From Luzula sylvatica (taxonomy: Eukaryota > Streptophyta > Magnoliopsida > Poales > Juncaceae): 64,000 bases of DNA. How positions within the stretch are numbered: the first letter of the stretch is position 1; each line of letters begins with the position of its first letter. Shown here one piece after another: positions 59,451 to 64,000 of the stretch. The position numbers and the translations under genes are program-made. Under the pieces are notes generated by a model. The model was given only the letters and a program-made list of their open reading frames with translations, was not told the origin of the DNA and ran no database searches. The stretch is taken from contig OX326960.1 of assembly GCA_946800325.1 (NCBI GenBank), positions 52,571,355 to 52,635,354 of the forward strand. The letters run 5' to 3'.

Positions 59451-59632
59451 GCATACGGCAGTCTGCTTTAGTTTCTTGAGGGAATCTCTTTTAGTTATAA
59501 GGGTACTAGGTTTTAGAAAAGATTTTACTATTCTGTTATGTACCGTGACTATCGTAATTTTAATAAAAAAAAGGATCCGTAAGAGCACGTTTCGTGCCCT
59601 AGACTATATTTCAAAAAAAAGCATTCTCATCC

Positions 59633-60093
59633 ATTCAAAGGTTTGTTAATCTTACATATAACTGTTAAAATAATTTCACTGAACTCACTTAAAACGATAA
59701 GACCAAAATTTACATGAAATTATTTTTAAAATATAATGTTCATTTCAATTTTGAAAATTTTATATTCTCAGCATTTTGTTTCAATTCTGAGCATTTTGAA
59801 TAAAAATTATGCGCATTTGTCGTCTATGAATTGGGACCAATTTATGTCTAACTTTAAAAATGATACCAGATTATGATAAATATATAATGAATTGAAATGT
59901 TGATTTGAAGGTAAACTAATAAACAAAATTATCTTTATTTTATTACCATTTTTACCCGTTTTTACTCTATTATTTATTTATTACTGACAAAAAAAAAATT
60001 TTAAAAAAAAACCTCTTTTTTGAAAGAAGGCGATTCTTGGGTCTTCTCCGATAAAAAGCATTATTTCCTTATTGACAATTAAAGAGGATATAG
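59633..60093. other. spacer, no gene seen
   Basis: AT-rich with an A8-A9 tract near 59990. Nothing recognisable. Confidence 0.4.
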
Positions 60094-60535
60094 GATGGAA
60101 TCAATGTTATAGAAATCGATCGGCGCTCGTTAGTCGGCAGACGACCATCAAGCGCCAAGAATGATTAATCGGGATTAATCGGGAATCTCGGCGGATCTCG
60201 GCGGATTTTTACTTTTATATTTAATACCTAAATTAATTAAACAAAATTATAAATCACAACTATTTTAATAAGTTCTGAATAATTTAAGTAACAAAATACA
60301 CTACGCCATTAAACTAACATAAACTCAAATAATAATTTAAAGAACATAGCTGATATCCGAATAACGTAATAAAATTTCAAATAACATAACATTATCATGA
60401 AAAGAAAGAAAGGAGAAAAAAAAATGAGCAAGAATGTTTTTGTTTCACGCCTGTCCCCTGTTGCGAGAAACGAGATAGGAAAATAAATAATTTTTCTTGC
60501 ACGAAGAGAAAAAAATGACAAAAATAAATGAAACG

Positions 60536-60536
<1 letters not shown>

Positions 60537-60627
<91 letters not shown>
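60537..60627. repeat. (TA)n microsatellite
   Basis: About 91 bp of TA within the hAT MITE. Confidence 0.98.
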
Positions 60628-60631
<4 letters not shown>

Positions 60632-60699
60632 TAAAATCTGAAAAAAAAATTAGTCCAAATTTATTTTTTTGAATAGTATCCACAACCTCTCACAACATA

Positions 60700-60815
60700 T
60701 GATTTTTTTTTATGCCTAATTTTTTTGATGTCTAATGGGGATCGAACCCACAACCTCTCACAACATATGATTTTTTTTGCTTCACACTCAACCAACTAGA
60801 CTATGGACCCATTAG
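60700..60815 (-). mobile_element. tRNA-derived SINE fragment, minus strand
   Basis: The minus strand has an A box TAGTCTAGTTGG (60803-60792) and a B box GGTTCGATCCC (60748-60738), then an A-rich tail. The segment around GGTTGTGAGAGG... is present a second time at about 60668-60705, so the tail half is duplicated. TSD not resolved. It is younger than the MITE that holds it. Confidence 0.6.
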
Positions 60816-60966
60816 CAATCCAAAAAAAAAAAAACACATGTATAAATCGGCTCGACGGTGGCTTGGCGGACCCAAGGACAAAATGTCAAAGGGTTATCTC
60901 GACGGCGGACCATCGAGGAGCGATTAATCGGCCGTCAAGACCGATTTCTGGAACACTGGATGGAAT

Positions 60967-61686
60967 GCACATAAAAGACTGGGCTTGGATGTATTTTTCG
61001 AACACTTGGCAAATTCTACGAAATTGTTGTTTAGTCGGATCAATGGTACTTCACACAAGAAACCTCTTTTTATCTAAAATTAATTATGTATAGTATTTTA
61101 TATAATGTAATTGATTCTTGGGTGACTTTAAAAAAAATGTTAAAGACACTTTGAATACAAATTCTTGGCTTTTCTTTCGATTATGAGCATTTTGAAGTAG
61201 TTGATTCATGTATAATATTTTTTTCTTCGTGACAATCTCGAAGACTCCCGCGCTTGCGAGGGAAAAAAGTTAGTACAACCTAATTCAGTAAATGGAACGC
61301 TAATTTAGCAAATAAATCCTAGTTCAACAAATAAATCCCTAATTCAGCAAATACTGGATGGTTCTTTTGTCAAGACCAAAGCGAGGAAAATAGAAAAAGC
61401 CCAAACAAATATTTTATTTTGGCAGGCCCAAAAAAAATTATGTAATAAACGGACCAAAAAACAATATTAAAACGTTTTTCCTGTTAAAAACTCTTATCAT
61501 TTTCTGCAACCGTATTTCAAAAAAGGGACTAATTTATCGTCGTTTTAACGATTTTTTATCATTTTTTTTTTACCATTTTGCACTATTTCTTACAACAGTG
61601 TTAGTAGATGCGCTCCAACATGGTCCTCACTGAAAGCATGTGATGTTATAACTCCAATACGGCCCTCATTAAAAGGAGGGCATATA
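60967..61686. other. spacer
   Basis: No gene seen. AATTCAGCAAAT(A) recurs at 61280-61360. CTGAAAGCATGTGATGTTAT (61630) recurs at 62486, on the other side of the MITE that follows. Confidence 0.4.
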
Positions 61687-62476
61687 CTGTACCCCCTCAT
61701 TTCCCCCACCCATAGGGATGTCAATAGGCCGGGTAGAAACCCCAACCCGCGGGTATCCGACCCGAACGGGACGGGTAATATCCGAAAAATATACCCGCGG
61801 GTCGGGTAATACTCCAAAAAAAATACCCGGTCCGGGTTCGGGTTCGGGTTCGGGGGAAATTTTTTACCCGCGGGTATACCCGTTACCCGAATCCGAACCC
61901 ATATCCGAAAAATACCCGAAAATTATCCATAATAAGAAAATTTTGGAAGTTTTATGGATTAATTATTTGTAATATTTGGATTTTTGATGTATTTGTACAA
62001 GTTGTTTGTTTTATATATTTAAAATTATTGATAATTTTACGTATTTGTATAATAATTTTTAATTTTTTAATTTTTTTAAATTATTTATTAATAATTTTCG
62101 GGTAACGGGTTCGGGTTCGGGTATACCCGTTACCCGCGGGTTCGGGTTCGGGTATGGATTTTTACCCGCGGGTATTTTGGGTTCAGGTTCGGGTATGGGG
62201 GAGGCTTACCCGAACCCGACCCGCCCCGTTGACATCCCTACCCACCCACCATCTATCCACTAATTAATCATTCATTAGTGGATTAATTAACCGAATTAAT
62301 TAATGGTTAATCGGATATATCTTTAATATTAAATAATTAGTAACAGTTAATTAATAATTAATTCGGATTAATTAACTGTTAATCGAATTTACTTTTGTTA
62401 ATTACATTACTAATTAATCACCAATTAATGATTAATTGATGATATAGATGGGGTGTGGGGGAAATGAGGGGTAGGG
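61687..62476. mobile_element. Stowaway-like MITE, interrupted by a hAT MITE
   Basis: Terminal inverted repeats CTGTACCCCCTCATTTCCCC at the left and, inverted, CCCTACCCCTCATTTCCCCC at the right. TA lies outside each end (61685-61686 and 62477-62478). The interior is rich in ATTAATTAATGGTTAAT words, as in the MITE at 36814-37058. The hAT MITE splits its left arm. Confidence 0.65.
61705..62248. mobile_element. hAT-type MITE with 8-bp TSD CCCACCCA
   Basis: The body (61713-62240) has ends TAGGGATGTCAA... and ...TTGACATCCCTA. CCCACCCA stands at 61705-61712 and 62241-62248. The arms are packed with CGGGTTCGGGT and ACCCGCGGGTA words and the core is AT-rich. It is similar in design to the MITE at 42501-43099. 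Confidence 0.93.
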
Positions 62477-62870
62477 TATAATTACCTGAAAGCATGTGAT
62501 GTTATAATTCTCTTAAGCATGTGACGTTGCAAATGTCACAATATCTTTCTCAAATTACTAATTCACACTTTGACAAGTTTATAAAACACGATTTGTGCAT
62601 ATAAAAAGCAATGAAATGTTTGAAATTATAATACCATAGTTTATACTAATGAAAAATATTAGTATTATTGGTTAGTTATATTAGTACACAAAGCCAACCT
62701 ACCCCCAGTTTCTTTTGCTTCTATATGAACTCCCCTTTCATGTCCATTTCATGATCAACGAACACAAACTCAGAAGCAAAACAAATTTACAATCCCACAA
62801 TTTTTCAACAATTTTGATTCTTACTTCCCTAGAAACGAAACTAAGTTCAATTTCGATTTTTCGAGAAAAT
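62477..62870 (+). promoter_or_regulatory. promoter and 5' UTR of flavonol synthase
   Basis: CATATAAAAAG at 62598-62608 is a good TATA box about 265 bp before the start codon. A second candidate, CTATATGAAC (62720-62729), would leave a 5' UTR of about 120 bp. The MITEs at 61687-62476 end within 120-240 bp of these candidates. Confidence 0.5.
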
Positions 62871-63331
62871 ATGGAGTTAGAAAGGGTGCAAGCCATATCA
62901 TCGATGAGCAAGAAGCTTGACACAATCCCAACTGAGTTCATCCGGCTCGAGCATGAACAACCCGGTATAACAACCTATGACGGACCGGTACCAGAAGTAC
63001 CAGTCATCGACTTGACTGGCTCAGACAAGGACAGCATTATACGATCAATTGTGGAGGCGAGCGAAGAGTGGGGTATTTTTCAAGTGGTGAATCATGGGAT
63101 TCCAACCGAGGTGATAAATGAACTTCAGAGGGTCGGTAAGGAGTTTTTCGAGTTGCCGCAGGAGGAGAAGGAGAAGGTTGCTATGGTTCCTGGTAGTTTC
63201 GAAGGATACGGCACAAAGCTGCAGAAAGATTTGCATGGCAAAAAGACATGGGTCGATTTTGTGTTTCATAATATCTGGCCTCACGGACAAGTTAACCATC
63301 AAAAGTGGCCGTATAATCCGCCTGAGTATAG
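62871..63331 (+). CDS. FLS: flavonol synthase, exon 1 (gene continues past the window)
   Basis: Flavonol synthase is a cytosolic 2-oxoglutarate/Fe(II)-dependent dioxygenase that turns dihydroflavonols into flavonols such as quercetin. The start [20 protein letters not shown] matches the family N-terminus, so I chose this ATG and not the upstream in-frame one at 62715. Further family phrases: [27 protein letters not shown] (DIOX_N domain, about residues 44-70), [22 protein letters not shown]-like [27 protein letters not shown] and [10 protein letters not shown]. The exon ends at TATAG/GTTTGA, the known first-intron position in this family; the residues read beyond that are intron. The catalytic HxD...H and RxS lie in later exons, outside the window. 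It could be a close relative such as an FLS-like paralogue. Confidence 0.9.
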
Positions 63332-64000
63332 GTTTGATCTTAATTCTCTTAAGTGGTCCATAATTAAGTTCATCTATGTTCAAAAATAGAAGTTATGAAA
63401 ACGATATAACTTTATATTCGCCAAACATTCTGCCCATAAATTTGTAACAGCAGAATCTTACTCGATCACATGATATTCGGCTTTATATTGACATGCATGA
63501 TTGGGTAAGCATTAGTATTACATCACAATATCTTTTAACAAGCAAGATGATAATATCCGATTTTCTGTTATCCTTTTGGTACGATAAAATAAATATCTTT
63601 TAAAATTTCGAAAAAATGCATATGCATGTCACAGTAATTTTTGGGAAAAAATTGTGCATATCATAAATATATACTTTCGTGTGCACGTTATCAACAGAAG
63701 AGTAACACGTCACAGTTATTTTTTTTTTATTTTGATCGCACTCCAATGCACTCCAACATTTTCGCAGTCTCTATTCAAAAATTGATACCTTACTTACATG
63801 TGTAATATATTTTATATATTGTACTTTTTTGATGTATTCTATACATTTTAAATTTTAAATGTATGATATATATCTTTTTAAAATACAATATTTGTTATAT
63901 ATCTTTTTTACATCTATAATATATTTTTGTTTGTTATAACTTCTTAGACGTATCATATACATTATATATATAAGATATATCTCTTTCAAATACAAATATG
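63332..64000 (+). other. flavonol synthase intron 1 (partial)
   Basis: Very AT-rich, starts GTTTGATCTT. No match to FLS exon 2 was found before the window ends, so the intron is longer than 669 bp. Confidence 0.75.

Larger units (their letters stand above)
53949..59632 (+). mobile_element. L1 (LINE) retrotransposon unit, possibly including a transduced host 3' end
   Basis: L1 coding sequence runs from 55053 to about 59450 in the order endonuclease, reverse transcriptase, zf-RVT, then a tail to A8 at 59613-59620. Directly after the tail stands CATTCTCATCC (59622-59632), and the only nearby match is at 53949-53959, in front of the host exons. If that is the TSD, the insertion is 53960-59621 and includes the exons. 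If not, the 5' end is near 55000 and the TSD is lost. The frame is broken at several places and by a nested L1. Confidence 0.6.
60094..60966. mobile_element. hAT-type MITE with 8-bp TSD GATGGAAT
   Basis: The body (60102-60958) begins CAATGTTATAGAAATCGATC and ends, inverted, CAGTGTTCCAGAAATCGG. GATGGAAT stands at 60094-60101 and 60959-60966. It is the same terminal family as the MITE at 46269-46755. It has been enlarged by a TA microsatellite and a SINE. Confidence 0.93.

Noticed and set aside
60309..60683. 124-codon minus-strand ORF
   Set aside because: Its middle is a translated TA microsatellite within a hAT MITE.
62715..62870. Upstream in-frame start for flavonol synthase
   Set aside because: The extra residues resemble translated 5' UTR; the family N-terminus begins at the ATG at 62871.
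63332..63389. Continuation of flavonol synthase reading frame past the exon
   Set aside because: Reads into AT-rich intron after a good donor site at the known intron position of the family.

Overview
The window is AT-rich plant nuclear DNA, most likely from a eudicot. The evidence is two plant-specific G-type lectin receptor kinases, a flavonol synthase first exon, plant Ty1-copia, Ty3-gypsy, L1, SINE, CACTA, hAT and Stowaway-type elements, and GT-AG introns in gene remnants. Intact host genes are few: two paralogous intronless 878-codon receptor-kinase genes of the At5g35370 type (419-3055 and 29963-32599, both minus strand) and the first exon of a flavonol synthase (62871-63331, plus) whose remainder lies beyond the window. 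Almost everything between them is nested transposons, gene fragments and simple repeats.

Region by region. 3879-20229 is an Ale/Retrofit-like Ty1-copia element with 228-bp LTRs and a 5-bp TTCAT target-site duplication (TSD). It carries a SINE with a 13-bp TSD and, reversed, a second copia-type element (5959-16163; about 1-kb LTRs, TSD ATATG), which in turn holds a Ty3-gypsy-like solo LTR (7560-9651, TSD CGTAA). 20850-25487 is a 5'-truncated, plus-strand relative of the second element, interrupted by a reversed LTR of its own family. 25648-26377 holds a decayed but intron-containing fragment of plastidial phosphoglucomutase. 27570-29056 has exon-like pieces of an unidentified gene, with a short L1 fragment landed on an exon/donor-site junction.

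After the second kinase gene come L1 3'-end fragments, one with a 421-codon ORF holding an in-frame 69-bp minisatellite. Then comes a 6.1-kb CACTA element (36095-42193, TSD GAT) that has captured several exons of a tryptophan-rich ESV1/LESV-like starch-granule protein. 42501-43099 is a hAT MITE. 43593-48474 is a broken copia element interrupted by another LTR, which itself holds a hAT MITE. 48475-53150 has an L1 fragment, a diffuse repeat zone and a solo LTR. 53166-53938 is an 82-bp satellite with a built-in palindrome.

53960-59621 joins two exons of an unknown gene to a nearly full-length but inactivated L1, which carries a nested 5'-truncated L1 of an RNase H-bearing lineage. Two more hAT MITEs, a minus-strand SINE and a Stowaway-like MITE precede the flavonol synthase promoter.

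The transposons themselves appear dead: every pol reading frame is broken. The apparent novelty is in gene capture (CACTA with ESV1/LESV exons; L1 possibly carrying a host 3' end) and in palindrome clusters of form TCCGT..ACGGA that recur, with changed central bases, in different members of one copia family. All coordinates and TSDs were read by eye; family assignments come from motif recognition, not from database searches.
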